This document shows positions 1 to 10,001 of a stretch of DNA of 64,000 nt, piece by piece (positions within the stretch are counted from its first letter, which is position 1; each line of letters starts with the position of its first letter). The stretch is taken from assembly GCA_003854985.1 (NCBI GenBank), contig RQOG01000035.1:124001-188000 (forward strand), given 5' to 3'. Below the pieces are notes generated by a model. That model ran no database searches and was not told the DNA's origin. It worked only from the letters and a program-made list of their open reading frames with translations. The DNA comes from Calditrichota bacterium (GTDB taxonomy: Bacteria > Calditrichota > Calditrichia > Calditrichales > Calditrichaceae). Both the position numbers and the translations under genes were made by a program.

Positions 1-1002
1 TAGTGCGCCGATAAACGATTTGCGCGAAACCCCGATAAGCAGGGGTTTTCCTAACCATTGAAAATCTTTTAAGTTTTTCAATATTTGCAGATTATCCTGC
101 AACCGTTTTCCGAATCCAATACCCGGATCTAAAATAATTTTATCGATTCCGGCTTGTTCCGCCTGTTTTATCCGATCCTCAAAATAGACATATATTTCAT
201 CAATAACATCTTCATAAAAGGGATTGACCTGCATATTGCGCGGTTTGCCTTTGATATGCATCATGATATAAGGGCATTTTTTTTTAGCCGCCAACGGCAT
301 CATTTCCGGATCAAAGGTTCCGCCGCTGATGTCGTTAATCATATCCGCGCCCGCTTCAAGAGCCGCTTTTGCCACTCTGTTTTTATAGGTATCAACAGAA
401 ATAATTATTTTCGATTGTTTATGCAATTGTTCGATAACAGGCAGTATCCGGTCCATTTCCTCCGATTCGCTCACCGGTTCCGAACCGGGCCGGGTGGATT
501 CTCCCCCAATATCTATGATGGAAGCGCCCTGCTCCGCCATCTTCAAAGCATGATCTACGGCTGTTTCCGGATCAATGTACCGGCCGCCATCCGAAAATGA
601 ATCCGGCGTGATGTTTAAAATTCCCATGATATGGGGAGCGGCTGTAAAATCCAGACACTTGTTATTCCAGGTCCACTTTTGATGTTTAAAGCTGTTATTC
701 AGCTGTGCTAATTTCAAAAAAAAAGTTTGTAATTCCTGATCCTGAAATAATTCCGCTGATGGTCCGCAGGAAATACTATGCAGACCAAGGATAAAACCGG
801 CGAATGCCGGAATTTCACAATAGTTACTAAAACATGCACCGGAAGATAAAAAACCGGATAATTCCTGCCGCTGCGTCTGAGTCAAACGGGTTAATACAGC
901 AAGATAATCACCGGTTAATGTTACTGGCTTTTTAACTTTACAGGCAGAAAGAATTTTACTGAGTTTTGCCGGATTCGTCGGATCATAAACACGGCTTATC
1001 AT
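1..1002 (-). CDS. folP: Dihydropteroate synthase FolP, 3' end missing
   Basis: Condenses 6-hydroxymethyl-7,8-dihydropterin diphosphate with p-aminobenzoate in cytoplasmic folate synthesis. The catalytic TIM barrel begins near residue 126 with MGILNITPDSFSDGG; GGESTRPGSE, NDISGG, MHIKGKPRNMQ, DPGIGFGK and GVSRKSFIG follow in family order. The reading frame runs off the left edge, so the C-terminus is not seen (334 codons present). About 125 residues precede the catalytic core in the same frame without a stop; N-terminal extensions of this kind are known in some FolP proteins (recalled from Deltaproteobacteria and Chlorobi) but I cannot assign a function. The ATG at 1002 overlaps the stop of the upstream TPR gene by 4 bases (ATGA), which implies translational coupling. 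Neighbours ftsH, hpt and tilS match a conserved bacterial gene order. Confidence 0.93.
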   Translation of the reverse strand, partial: MISRVYDPTNPAKLSKILSACKVKKPVTLTGDYLAVLTRLTQTQRQELSGFLSSGACFSNYCEIPAFAGFILGLHSISCGPSAELFQDQELQTFFLKLAQLNNSFKHQKWTWNNKCLDFTAAPHIMGILNITPDSFSDGGRYIDPETAVDHALKMAEQGASIIDIGGESTRPGSEPVSESEEMDRILPVIEQLHKQSKIIISVDTYKNRVAKAALEAGADMINDISGGTFDPEMMPLAAKKKCPYIMMHIKGKPRNMQVNPFYEDVIDEIYVYFEDRIKQAEQAGIDKIILDPGIGFGKRLQDNLQILKNLKDFQWLGKPLLIGVSRKSFIGAL

Positions 1003-2573
1003 TCGGAATTTCCGGCATTTTTAAGTTCTCTGACTTTTCGGATTCCGGCCATGGCTTCTTTGGCATATTTATCATCATCACCGGTTTTAAGCCTTACCCT
1101 TTGCCGGAAATAGTGCAGCGCCTTATCGTAATCGCCAGTTTCCTTATATATGATCCCGGCATACAAATAGGAATCCAGGTTCCCGTCCATTTCAATGGCT
1201 TTTAGGAAACAGGCCAGGGCTTGCTTATAATCTTTTTTGAAATAATGAACAATACCGATGTTATAAACCATATTGGAATCTTGCGGATATCGTTCTTTTA
1301 ATCCGGTAAAAACCTCCAGGGCTTCATCAAATTTTTGAATCTTGATATAGATGGATCCTAACAGGCTTAATATCTGTCCATCCCCGCCGCTGATCTTCAG
1401 ATAGTCTTCAATGGTTTTCATCGCTAAATTGGTGCCCATTCCGATCTGTGTACCCGTTCCCGACCGGTAATAATCATTGGCCAGTTCATAGACGGCATTG
1501 CGGAAACCAGGATCGAGATAAACCGCTTTTTCAAGCAGTTCAATTCTGTTTTTATAACCCAGTTCCTGAAACCTGGTATAATGCAGGAAACTTAAACCGT
1601 AATGTATTCTGGGATTTGTCGGATCGAATGATAAAGCCGTTTTGAGATAGAGATCGGCATTATTATAGTCTTCTTCGCGCCAGGCAATCCGGCCTAAAAG
1701 ATAGGCTACTTTATACTGTTCAAATCTTTTTCTTCGCAAATTATGCAAAAGACTTTTTGCCTTTTCGAAATACTCGTTTTTTTCCTCGATATATTTTGCT
1801 TTTTCTCTGTCGATAACAACTTTAAGGCCCTTTTTAACCAATGCTTCAGCTTTGATCAGGTTCGCCGCCAGAGAAGTGTCCTTTTCAATTATTTTCAGGG
1901 CATTATCTATTCTCTTGCGGTTAATTTCAATTTTCGCCTGTAGGACCTCCGTATAAAAATTTAATGAGAGTTTGTACAGATCATTGAACAGATCATATTC
2001 ATCATTCAATTCATTGAGAACGGAGGCTTCGGAAAAACCGGCCGGAACATAAAACATCTGCGTTTCTTCTTCGTTTTCTATGCGTGAATGTACCAGGCAT
2101 TTCCATTGATTACCCTCTTTAACCGGTTCGATCAGTATCCCCGGTTTTAAACTTAAAGCCGTTTTTTTCCATATACCCGGACTTTGGAGGGAATCATCGT
2201 CAATGGTCTCAAACAGCCATTCCCAGCGGTGGAAAATAAACCGGCGGGTCAGATTGTCAAATGCGATCTGCTGAAATTTTTCCGGCAATTCAAAATTATC
2301 CGCGCTCAACGACATGTTTTTATTTTCACCGATACCCGGCAGAACAATAATCCTGATTTGCGGCAGAGGCGGACGCAGAAAAAACCAGAAGCCAATGTAA
2401 ATTACGACAATCAGTATGGAAAACCGGATGGCTTTCTTTAAAACTTTATCCGGATCAAGCAATTTTGATGATTTAAAAAACAGCAACGTTAAATTTACAA
2501 TTAACAGCGCGATAATAAGGATAAAAAATCCGCCTGGAATACCTCCGGAAATGAAATTATATAAATCACTCAT
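999..2573 (-). CDS. TPR-repeat membrane protein, function unknown
   Basis: A 524-residue protein with two hydrophobic segments (about residues 15-35 and 50-67), then a soluble region, then tetratricopeptide repeats from about residue 225 to the C-terminus (for example YNNADLYLKTALSFDPTNP, YKQALACFLKAIEMDG, YDKALHYFRQRV). TPRs build protein-binding solenoids, so a scaffold or assembly role is likely, but nothing shows a partner. Orientation in the membrane is not clear. It lies between ftsH (83-bp gap) and folP (4-base overlap) and is probably co-transcribed with both. I do not recognise a named family; the N-terminal half has no motif I can place. Confidence 0.8.
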   Translation of the reverse strand: MSDLYNFISGGIPGGFFILIIALLIVNLTLLFFKSSKLLDPDKVLKKAIRFSILIVVIYIGFWFFLRPPLPQIRIIVLPGIGENKNMSLSADNFELPEKFQQIAFDNLTRRFIFHRWEWLFETIDDDSLQSPGIWKKTALSLKPGILIEPVKEGNQWKCLVHSRIENEEETQMFYVPAGFSEASVLNELNDEYDLFNDLYKLSLNFYTEVLQAKIEINRKRIDNALKIIEKDTSLAANLIKAEALVKKGLKVVIDREKAKYIEEKNEYFEKAKSLLHNLRRKRFEQYKVAYLLGRIAWREEDYNNADLYLKTALSFDPTNPRIHYGLSFLHYTRFQELGYKNRIELLEKAVYLDPGFRNAVYELANDYYRSGTGTQIGMGTNLAMKTIEDYLKISGGDGQILSLLGSIYIKIQKFDEALEVFTGLKERYPQDSNMVYNIGIVHYFKKDYKQALACFLKAIEMDGNLDSYLYAGIIYKETGDYDKALHYFRQRVRLKTGDDDKYAKEAMAGIRKVRELKNAGNSE

Positions 2574-2656
2574 TAATAATCTGAATCCTTCCGGTTAACC
2601 ATAATATCGTAATAAGATGATACCCTTAATAAATGAAATATTCATAACCGATAATT

Positions 2657-4726
2657 TTATTTATCTTCGGATTTTGATTCTTCGTCGGATTTCTTTTTAC
2701 CGGTTTTCTTTTTCACTCCGGCAGTTTTTTTCGAAGGGCTTTTCTTTTTATCAGTCTCGCCATGATCGTTTTTAGAGGCAAAAGCCACGGATTTAATATC
2801 CCGGCCCTGCAACACCAGGTCTATCTGATAGGCGTCCAGTATTTCATGTTCGAGAAGCGCTTTTGAAAGGGCATGCAATTTATCAATATTTTCGTTTAAA
2901 ATATTTATAGCCCTTGTTTCGGCTTCGCGTACAATACGATGGACTTCGGCATCTATTTCTCTGGCAATTTCTTCGCTGTAGTCCCGGTGCTGGGCAATTT
3001 CGCGTCCAAGGAATATTTCCTGGTCTTTTTTACCAAACGTGATCGGTCCTAATTTTTCACTCATTCCCCATTCGCACACCATTTTTCTGGCCAACTGGGT
3101 TGCCCGTTCAATGTCATTACCGGCGCCGGTAGTCAACTGGTTGAATACAATCTTTTCCGCCGCTCTCCCCCCCAGAAGCTGAGCCAGCATTCCGTTTAAA
3201 TAATCTTTATTGTAGGTATGCCGTTCATCGATCGGCAGATAGGCCGTTACGCCCAATGCCCTGCCGCGGGGGATAATCGTAACTTTATGCACAGGATCCA
3301 TACCGGGAATAAATCTCCCAACCAAAACATGACCGGATTCATGATAAGCGGTTGTTTTTTTCTCCTTATCGCTGATCAGCATGGATTTGCGCTCCATACC
3401 CATCATTATTTTATCCTTTGCTTCCTCGAAATCCGCCATAGCGACTTTTTTCTTATCCTTACGGGCGGCAAGCAATGCGGCTTCGTTAACTAAATTAGCC
3501 AGATCGGCTCCGGATAAGCCGGGCGTACCCTTTGCCAACGCTTCTAAATCCACAGAATCGTCAATGGGCACTTTTCGGGTATGGACTTTGATTATACCCG
3601 CTCTGCCTCTGACATCAGGATGATCCACAACAATTTGTCTGTCGAAACGACCCGGTCTCAGCAAAGCGGCGTCCAGAACATCCGGACGGTTGGTAGCGGC
3701 GATTAAAATGACGCCTTCCTGGGTATCAAAACCATCCATTTCAACCAGAAGCTGATTGAGGGTTTGCTCCCGTTCATCATGTCCGCCTCCCAAGCCTGCC
3801 CCGCGATGGCGGCCAACGGCGTCGATTTCATCAATAAAAATAATGCACGGAGCGTTTTTCCGTCCCATTTCAAATAAATCCCTTACCCGGCTGGCTCCAA
3901 CGCCGACAAACATTTCTACAAAATCCGCGCCGCTCATGCTGAAAAACGGTACGCCTGCTTCACCGGCTACCGCTTTGGCCAAAAGCGTTTTTCCGGTCCC
4001 GGGAGGGCCAAGCAGCAACGCTCCTTTGGGAATTTTACCCCCAAGACGGGTAAATTTATTCGGGTCTTTTAGAAATTCGATAATTTCCTGCAGCTCCATT
4101 TTTGCTTCATCCGCTCCGGCTACATCATCAAAAGTAACTTTGATTTTATCTTCGGTAAGCATTTTTGCCTTGCTTTTACCAAAGCTGAAAATACCGCGGC
4201 TGCCTCCGCTGCCGCCCTGCATACGCCGGAACAAAACAACCATGATGGCAATAATAAAAAGCATGGGCAGCCATTGTAAAAATATAAAAGTGAAATCGTT
4301 TGAGGATTCATTGTACTGAATCGACACATTGTGAGCTTTCCATTTTTCTTTATCTTTTTCATCGATCGGAGGCAGTAAGGTGCGGATATATTTGGTGGAA
4401 ACCGCTTTTTTGGTACCTTTAACAGCCATGGATTCTTTCAGGGTACCCTGGAATAGATATAATTTATCCTGCGGTGTCACAATCCCGCTGATAATTTTAT
4501 CTTCATTCAATAACCGTTCATATTCATCCGAATAGATTTCGATCTCATCGGGCCGGGTATCCGGAAAAATATTACTGAAAAAAATGATAATCAGAATAAT
4601 AAAAATCCATATGATTCCGGTGCGCGATGCTTTTTTCCATTGAAATTCATCATCCTTTTTCTTGTTGCGGTCAAAAATAGATTTTTTCGGTTCCTTATTA
4701 TCTTTCTTATTTTGATTTTTATCCAT
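2657..4726 (-). CDS. ftsH: ATP-dependent zinc metalloprotease FtsH
   Basis: Membrane-anchored AAA+ protease that unfolds and degrades misassembled membrane proteins and regulatory proteins. Two transmembrane segments (about residues 37-54 and 146-166) flank a small periplasmic domain. The AAA module shows Walker A GPPGTGKT (240-247), Walker B IIFIDEID (295-302) and the second region of homology ending RPGRFDR (357-363); the zinc site HESGH is at 462-466. At 689 residues it is slightly longer than the usual 610-650, because of a charged N-terminus and a Lys/Ser/Glu-rich C-terminal tail (about residues 655-689) that looks disordered. A good ribosome site (AAGGAAG) lies 9 bases before the ATG. 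It follows hpt closely (21 bp) and belongs to the tilS-hpt-ftsH-folP neighbourhood. Confidence 0.97.
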   Translation of the reverse strand: MDKNQNKKDNKEPKKSIFDRNKKKDDEFQWKKASRTGIIWIFIILIIIFFSNIFPDTRPDEIEIYSDEYERLLNEDKIISGIVTPQDKLYLFQGTLKESMAVKGTKKAVSTKYIRTLLPPIDEKDKEKWKAHNVSIQYNESSNDFTFIFLQWLPMLFIIAIMVVLFRRMQGGSGGSRGIFSFGKSKAKMLTEDKIKVTFDDVAGADEAKMELQEIIEFLKDPNKFTRLGGKIPKGALLLGPPGTGKTLLAKAVAGEAGVPFFSMSGADFVEMFVGVGASRVRDLFEMGRKNAPCIIFIDEIDAVGRHRGAGLGGGHDEREQTLNQLLVEMDGFDTQEGVILIAATNRPDVLDAALLRPGRFDRQIVVDHPDVRGRAGIIKVHTRKVPIDDSVDLEALAKGTPGLSGADLANLVNEAALLAARKDKKKVAMADFEEAKDKIMMGMERKSMLISDKEKKTTAYHESGHVLVGRFIPGMDPVHKVTIIPRGRALGVTAYLPIDERHTYNKDYLNGMLAQLLGGRAAEKIVFNQLTTGAGNDIERATQLARKMVCEWGMSEKLGPITFGKKDQEIFLGREIAQHRDYSEEIAREIDAEVHRIVREAETRAINILNENIDKLHALSKALLEHEILDAYQIDLVLQGRDIKSVAFASKNDHGETDKKKSPSKKTAGVKKKTGKKKSDEESKSEDK

Positions 4727-4747
4727 TATATAACACTTCCTTGAATT

Positions 4748-5284
4748 TTATTCACATGCATAAATAGAACGTAAATTGCGTTTAAACTGTTTGTCATCCA
4801 ACCCATAACCAACCACATATTTATCATCGATATCAAATCCTATATAATCAATAGAAAGATCGACCCTGTTTTTACTTGGTTTATTTAACAAAGTTGCAAA
4901 TTTTAATTCACTGGGTCCATAAGCCTCCAGCATATTCCTTAAAAACTGAATGGAAAGCCCCGAATCTACAATATCTTCCACGATAATCACCGCTCTGCCT
5001 TTAATATCGGCGCTCAGGGGTTTAAGTATTTTTATATGTCCGGAGGATTCCTTTTCATCGCCATAGCTGGAAATACGTATAAAATCAACTTCCAGATCAA
5101 TATCGATATAGCGGATCAGATCCGCTAATACAATTACCCCGCCATTAAGCACCCCGACCAAGATCGGGTGTTTCCCTTTAAATTCAGCCGCGATCTGAGC
5201 GCCTATTTCTTTCAGACGGTTTTGTATGCTTTCTTCCGAAATAAGCATCCTGTAATTTGCCGGTATTATTGCTTTCTGAGTCAC
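4748..5284 (-). CDS. hpt: Hypoxanthine phosphoribosyltransferase
   Basis: Purine-salvage enzyme converting hypoxanthine or guanine plus PRPP to IMP or GMP in the cytoplasm. The PRPP-binding loop reads VIIVEDIVDSG (about residues 99-109), the PPi-loop region is VGVLNGG (43-49), and the C-terminal FDIDDKYVVGYGLD matches the base-binding end of the HPRT family. Length (178) is typical. The start is GTG at 5284, with AAGGGAAA just upstream and only 9 bases after the tilS stop, so it is surely co-translated with tilS. The tilS-hpt-ftsH order is conserved widely in bacteria. Confidence 0.95.
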   Translation of the reverse strand: MTQKAIIPANYRMLISEESIQNRLKEIGAQIAAEFKGKHPILVGVLNGGVIVLADLIRYIDIDLEVDFIRISSYGDEKESSGHIKILKPLSADIKGRAVIIVEDIVDSGLSIQFLRNMLEAYGPSELKFATLLNKPSKNRVDLSIDYIGFDIDDKYVVGYGLDDKQFKRNLRSIYACE

Positions 5285-5293
5285 TATTTTCCC

Positions 5294-6652
5294 TTATCCT
5301 TTTAAAAGTTCCAGTTTAAAAATTCTTTTACAATTTTTGCCCACCCGAAAGCGGTTATCAAGCCGTAATCCGGCTAACCAGACTATTTCTCCACCAGATT
5401 CTATGATTGGCACCTGCTGCTTTTCATCCCGGTCGATTTTATGATCCACAAAAAAATCACTCACCTTCTGCCGTTGGCTCATGCCCAGCGGATAAAAAAA
5501 ATCCCCTTTCCCCCATGATCTTACTTTCACAGGCAGAGTCGCCCGGTCGCCGCAAATATATTCCACGTTTGGGTTACCGGTAAATTTAACATCCCTGCTT
5601 TGAACTTCAAGTAAGCTAAGTTTATTTCGCCCGAATTTTACCTCGCCACCGGCTTCCAGAAAAAATTCCTGTTTTTTATTTATCTGCTCTTTCCGAAAGA
5701 CAATATGCCGCCGGTTCTTATACATTGTAATTTTCGGATTAATCTTAAACAGGGAACCTGTCTGCGCCTGATCGATGAAATCCGAAATGACCTTCACATA
5801 GCTCCCGGCAAAGTGTGAATTTAACCGTGAAATTTTATAAACACAACTTTCCAGAATCAGCTTTCTAAACGGCAAATCAAGTTTGCGCCATTCGGCGATT
5901 GAAACGGAACAACTGTTTTCCCTGCAGATGCATTTTTCCGCATACAGTTCCCGGCCTAATTTATAGAATGCGTCGTAAAAGCTCTCAATTTCCGTTATGG
6001 TATGATGGATATTCTCATAAAATCCGGCGCCGAAAATATCCCTTAGCGTGGGTATAACCTGAAGCCTGATCCGGTTTCTCGTTTTATCAGCAATATCATT
6101 GGTAAAATCTTTCCGGTAAGGAATATTATTTTCTTTTACAAATACTTCGATCTCGTTTCTGGTCAATTCCAGCAATGGCCGGATATAGGGTCCCCGTCTG
6201 GCAGGAATTCCCCGCAGCCCTTTTACCGAGCTACCCCGGGCTATACGCATCAAAACGGTTTCCACCTGGTCGTCAAAATGATGGCCGGTAGCCAATTTTG
6301 AACGCGGATTATCTTTGAGAAGCGTATTAAAACAATTATAACGTGCAATTCTCAATTGTTCTTCGCTCGATTTTAGATCAAATCCCGATAAGTGATTAAC
6401 GATAAAAGGAATCTCAAATTTACGGCAAACATCCAGCACAAACCGTTCATCTTCGTCCGCATCCGGGATGCGAATGTGATGGTTTACATGAATGGCTTTC
6501 AATTGGAAATTAAACTGATTTTTTAATTCATATAGAGTATAAAACAAGGCCATGGAATCCATTCCGCCTGACAGGCCGATCCAGACCGCATCACCGGGAT
6601 TAATCAAATCCTTTTTCCTTATAAACGCTTCTATGCGGGCATACATGGACAT
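5294..6652 (-). CDS. tilS: tRNA(Ile)-lysidine synthase TilS
   Basis: Converts C34 of tRNA-Ile(CAU) to lysidine, changing codon reading from AUG to AUA. The N-type ATP pyrophosphatase P-loop SGGMDS lies at residues 28-33; downstream HVNHHIR, ATGHHFDDQVETVLMRIARG and the RPLLELTRNEI segment are TilS family hallmarks. The C-terminal TilS substrate-binding domain includes KGDFFYPLGMSQRQKVSDFF and ends at residue 452, a usual length. The start could be the ATG at 6652 or the second Met (6646); no strong ribosome site decides it. Two tRNA genes with CAU anticodons lie immediately upstream, though I read them as fMet and elongator Met rather than the lysidine substrate. Confidence 0.95.
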   Translation of the reverse strand: MSMYARIEAFIRKKDLINPGDAVWIGLSGGMDSMALFYTLYELKNQFNFQLKAIHVNHHIRIPDADEDERFVLDVCRKFEIPFIVNHLSGFDLKSSEEQLRIARYNCFNTLLKDNPRSKLATGHHFDDQVETVLMRIARGSSVKGLRGIPARRGPYIRPLLELTRNEIEVFVKENNIPYRKDFTNDIADKTRNRIRLQVIPTLRDIFGAGFYENIHHTITEIESFYDAFYKLGRELYAEKCICRENSCSVSIAEWRKLDLPFRKLILESCVYKISRLNSHFAGSYVKVISDFIDQAQTGSLFKINPKITMYKNRRHIVFRKEQINKKQEFFLEAGGEVKFGRNKLSLLEVQSRDVKFTGNPNVEYICGDRATLPVKVRSWGKGDFFYPLGMSQRQKVSDFFVDHKIDRDEKQQVPIIESGGEIVWLAGLRLDNRFRVGKNCKRIFKLELLKG

Positions 6653-6678
6653 ATCATTGGCGGCCGATATAAAAAAAG

Positions 6679-6752
6679 TAGCGGTGCAGGGACTCGAACC
6701 CCGGACACGAGGATTATGATTCCTCTGCTCTAGCCGACTGAGCTACACCGCC
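6679..6752 (-). tRNA. tRNA-Met (CAU), probably elongator
   Basis: A 74-nt cloverleaf on the minus strand. The acceptor strands are GGCGGTG and CACCGCT with A73, giving a G1-U72 wobble pair. The D-arm is TAGCTCAGTCGGCTAGAGC, the anticodon stem-loop GAGGA-ATCATAA-TCCTC gives CAU, and the T-arm is CGGGG-TTCGAGT-CCCTG. The 5' half closely resembles the elongator tRNA-Met of Bacillus as I remember it. A tRNA-Ile(CAU) substrate of TilS is the alternative, since the anticodon alone cannot separate them; positions 4-5 are G-C pairs rather than the C-G pairs of E. coli tRNA-Ile2, which favours Met. CCA is not encoded. Confidence 0.9.
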
Positions 6753-6788
6753 ATTAAAAAAATGGGCGATCTTCTGATCACCCTTTAG

Positions 6789-6862
<74 letters not shown>

Positions 6863-6888
6863 ATCAATAGGCGAGCAATATACAAAGT

Positions 6889-7932
6889 TTATGCCTGTCT
6901 GTCAACCAGATGCCGTAACTTTTCCAGGAAGATTTTGCCATCGACAATCTCCATTTCCAGCGAAATGCAAAGCAAATGAAAATTCTCTGGTATATCCGGT
7001 TTAAGCGGCCGGATTTTAATCATATCTTTTTCCGTACAAAGCAGATATTCTGCTCCCAGCCCGATGCATTCGGTGATCATGCCGTCCACTTCTTTTATGG
7101 AATAATCATGATGATCTTTATACTTTTTAAAAAACACCAAATCCACTCCTGCCTCCCTGAGCATGGTTTCATATTCTTCGGGATGGGCCAGGCCGGCAAA
7201 GGCCGCTACCCTCTTCCCTTTCAGCGAAGATAAACGGCCGGCTTCCTTAAACTCAACAGACATTAATTTTTCAATTCCGGATTTGACTTCGAACAGAGGG
7301 ATATCCGTTTCTAACTTTATACGTTCGCTTTTTCCCCCGCTCTTGGTCAGAAAAATAAAATCGCTTCGTTTAATCCTGTATTGAAATTCGCGCAGATTGC
7401 CCGAAGGCAGGGGCAGGTTGAAATAAAAATGATCCTGGACATTCCACAGAACAATGTCCATATCCCGGTGCACGGAACGGTGCTGAAACCCGTCGTCCAT
7501 TAAAATGACCTGCGGTTGAAATTTCGCCAGGATCATATCGATGGCCTGTTTTCTTTTTTCTGCCACAGCCACAATGGCAAAAGGAAGTTTTCGGGCTATC
7601 AGCTGAGGTTCATCGCCGGAGATATCGGCCGGCGCCAGAATATTTTCTCCATCGGAAACCAGAACCGCCCCCCTGCTTTTTCTTCCGTAACCTCTGCTGA
7701 CTATGGCAATTCTTTTTCCATAGGTATTTAATAACCGGCTTAGCATAATAATAAAAGGCGTTTTTCCCGTTCCGCCGACGGTCAGATTACCAACAGAGAT
7801 CACCGGCACCGCATATTTTGTTATGGGCATTATTTTCAGATCATACAAAATATTCCGGATTTCAATAATCAATCCGTACAGCAGGGCAAAGGGAATTACT
7901 ATTATTTTAAGAAGTCCGATTAAATATTTCAT
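6889..7932 (-). CDS. lpxK: Tetraacyldisaccharide 4'-kinase LpxK
   Basis: Phosphorylates the 4' position of the lipid A disaccharide on the cytoplasmic face of the inner membrane, using ATP. An N-terminal hydrophobic helix (about residues 5-24) precedes the Walker A motif GGTGKTP (53-59); SRGYGRKSRG, SGDEPQLIARK and LMDDGFQHRSVHRDMDIVL follow and are diagnostic of the family. The length of 347 is typical. Its presence shows that the organism makes lipid A. The gene starts 5 bases after the flippase stop and is followed by the two tRNA genes. Confidence 0.95.
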   Translation of the reverse strand: MKYLIGLLKIIVIPFALLYGLIIEIRNILYDLKIMPITKYAVPVISVGNLTVGGTGKTPFIIMLSRLLNTYGKRIAIVSRGYGRKSRGAVLVSDGENILAPADISGDEPQLIARKLPFAIVAVAEKRKQAIDMILAKFQPQVILMDDGFQHRSVHRDMDIVLWNVQDHFYFNLPLPSGNLREFQYRIKRSDFIFLTKSGGKSERIKLETDIPLFEVKSGIEKLMSVEFKEAGRLSSLKGKRVAAFAGLAHPEEYETMLREAGVDLVFFKKYKDHHDYSIKEVDGMITECIGLGAEYLLCTEKDMIKIRPLKPDIPENFHLLCISLEMEIVDGKIFLEKLRHLVDRQA

Positions 7933-7937
7933 AACAA

Positions 7938-9401
7938 TTATTTTTTTATAATCTGTTTAAGCCGGTCGATTTCAATCTTATCAAAAAAGCCGCCCACAAG
8001 AAACATCACAGGAATGAACAAGGCCAAAAGAATCCGGATTAATAAACTCAAATCAACCGAATAATAAAGGGCGAGAAATGCCGCCAGAAAAATCAATAAA
8101 AATCCAAGCCGTTTATAATCATAAGCAATGGGATATATTTTTTGATTAAGAATGAATACTAAAACCGCCATAGCCAGATAACTGAGCAGGGCGGCCATTG
8201 ACGCGCCCATTACGCCGTAAGCCGGGATCAGGTATAAATTACTGCCAACGTTTACCAGGGCGGCCGCCCCGGTGATCAGCGCCATATATTTCGTTTTTTT
8301 CATGATATAAACGCCGACGGTCATGTTAACATAGATTCCGTAAAACAGGTAAGAAGTTAAAATGAGAGGAATGATTTTTAGCCCGTCCCAGTATTCCCGG
8401 CCCATCAAAGTGGCGCTCGAACCGACCGGGATTTTAACCAGGTATTCAATAAAAAAACTGCCCCAAAGAATCAGAAGGGTTATGCCGAAAACAAAATAGG
8501 TGAGCGTCCGCGAATAAATCTCTTTGGCATTAGTCTCCTTAGCCAGCTTCAGGAAAAAGGGTTGCCAGGCCGTGCGAAACGCCATTACAATCAGCATAAT
8601 CAGCGAACCCCATTTATGATTCGGCGCATAAGTGCCTAACATTTCTTTGGTGCCGATCAGGCGCATGACGTATTTATCGCTCACTTCCACCACAAGAAAG
8701 GCGATGCCGTTGGGCAGCATGGGTAATCCGAAGGCCAAAAGCGTTTTAAGAATTGGCCACGAAAATTTCCCTTTCAGATACTTCCATTGAAACGGAAGAA
8801 GCATAAAAAAATTCAGGATACTGGCCAGCAGAGTGGCATAAAGAATGCCAATAACGCCCTGGCGTAAAACCATTACGAAAATAATATTGAGAATGAATTC
8901 CAGAAAAAAGCGGGTCATCCTCATCGCCGAGTATAATACCGATCGTTCTTCCGCCCGTAAAACCAGGTAGGGCATATTGCCCAGCGAATCAAACACAAGG
9001 ATCAGCGCGGTCAGCTCCATATAGCGGGACAGGCTGGAATTATCCAGGATAACAACTGCCAGCGATTCCGAAAAATAAATAATCAATCCCGATAAGAAAA
9101 TTACATTTACGATCAACGACAAAAAAGCGGTTTTATAGACATCCTCCCTTTTGTATTCGCCTAAAAAGAAATAGCGCAATACAGCGGAATCCAGCCCGTA
9201 GAGAAAAATAATGGTCATAAAGGCGATAAACGTATACACCAGGGCCTGATCCGCCAGATCCGTTTTACTCGGGATGTACTGCAGATTGGTATAAACCGGC
9301 AGCATCACCAGACCGAGAGCCCTTTGCAGAAAAGTGCTTATGGTATAAATGGATGAATGCCGCAGCAGATTTTTAAGTTGCTCGGTAATGGACAAGATCA
9401 T
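7938..9401 (-). CDS. Polysaccharide flippase (MATE/Wzx-like)
   Basis: A 487-residue polytopic membrane protein with about 12-14 hydrophobic segments, of the polysaccharide-biosynthesis/oligosaccharide flippase type (N-terminal STFLQRALGLVMLPVYTNL; mid-protein LPNGIAFLVVEVSDKYVMRL). Such proteins move lipid-linked sugars across the inner membrane. The substrate cannot be told from sequence; lpxK next door suggests envelope glycans such as O-antigen, but MurJ-like activity is not excluded. The ATG at 9401 overlaps the aroQ stop by 4 bases, so it is translationally coupled with aroQ. Confidence 0.85.
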   Translation of the reverse strand: MILSITEQLKNLLRHSSIYTISTFLQRALGLVMLPVYTNLQYIPSKTDLADQALVYTFIAFMTIIFLYGLDSAVLRYFFLGEYKREDVYKTAFLSLIVNVIFLSGLIIYFSESLAVVILDNSSLSRYMELTALILVFDSLGNMPYLVLRAEERSVLYSAMRMTRFFLEFILNIIFVMVLRQGVIGILYATLLASILNFFMLLPFQWKYLKGKFSWPILKTLLAFGLPMLPNGIAFLVVEVSDKYVMRLIGTKEMLGTYAPNHKWGSLIMLIVMAFRTAWQPFFLKLAKETNAKEIYSRTLTYFVFGITLLILWGSFFIEYLVKIPVGSSATLMGREYWDGLKIIPLILTSYLFYGIYVNMTVGVYIMKKTKYMALITGAAALVNVGSNLYLIPAYGVMGASMAALLSYLAMAVLVFILNQKIYPIAYDYKRLGFLLIFLAAFLALYYSVDLSLLIRILLALFIPVMFLVGGFFDKIEIDRLKQIIKK

Positions 9402-9835
9402 TCACTCTTGCGTTTGATCAGATGCGCCAAAGCCTGAATGCCAATGACATAACTATAAGCACCGAAACCGGCCACGCTTCCGATACAGACCGGCGCAATA
9501 ACCGATTTATGGCGGAAGTCCTCGCGGGCGGCAATGTTACTGAGATGCACTTCTGCAACCGGGATGCGGATCGATTCTATGGCGTCACGAATCGCATAAG
9601 AATAATGGGTGAACGCGCCGGGATTGATGGCAATTCCATCATAGGCCGCATCGGCTTTCTGAATCTGATCGATAATTTCGCCTTCGGAATTGCTCTGGAA
9701 AAATTTGAGTTCGACTTCTTTAAAATATTTTAAAATGAATTTTTCAACTTCTTCCGGGGTACGATGCCCATACATATCAGGCTTCCTTTTCCCAAGAAGA
9801 TTCAGGTTGGGTCCGTTAATAACCAGAATTTTCAT
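9398..9835 (-). CDS. aroQ: 3-dehydroquinate dehydratase, type II
   Basis: Third step of the shikimate pathway, dehydrating 3-dehydroquinate. The type II dodecameric family is clear: N-terminal INGPNLNLLGKR, catalytic Tyr in DMYG (about residue 22), INPGAFTHYSYAIRDA and EVHLSN with the catalytic His, then REDFRHKS. The length of 145 is standard. The ribosome site GAGGA precedes the ATG. It follows aroB in the same direction after 166 bp, so three consecutive shikimate enzymes (aroK, aroB, aroQ) are grouped here. Confidence 0.96.
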   Translation of the reverse strand: MKILVINGPNLNLLGKRKPDMYGHRTPEEVEKFILKYFKEVELKFFQSNSEGEIIDQIQKADAAYDGIAINPGAFTHYSYAIRDAIESIRIPVAEVHLSNIAAREDFRHKSVIAPVCIGSVAGFGAYSYVIGIQALAHLIKRKSE

Positions 9836-10001
9836 GCTTTTGTCCTCATCTTAAAACCGGCTTTATTTAAACCGGAATATGATAAAAAAACATCAACCAA
9901 TTCAATATAAAATCAGCTTCCGTCTTTTTCAGCATCCTAAAATAATTTCAGGTATAAACCCGTCTCATAGCTTAAATTCTGAAATCATAATTACAGAATG
10001 C

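Noticed and set aside
154-600. 148-codon plus-strand frame at the left edge
   Set aside because: It is antisense to folP, whose motifs are unmistakable on the minus strand.
3756-4319. Long open frame on the plus strand opposite ftsH (187 codons)
   Set aside because: It lies antisense inside a strongly conserved gene, has low-complexity Ser/Pro-rich sequence and no ribosome site.
6679-6752. tRNA-Ile(CAU), the TilS substrate, next to tilS
   Set aside because: An attractive idea, but the 5' half and acceptor pairs resemble elongator tRNA-Met more closely; left as an alternative only.
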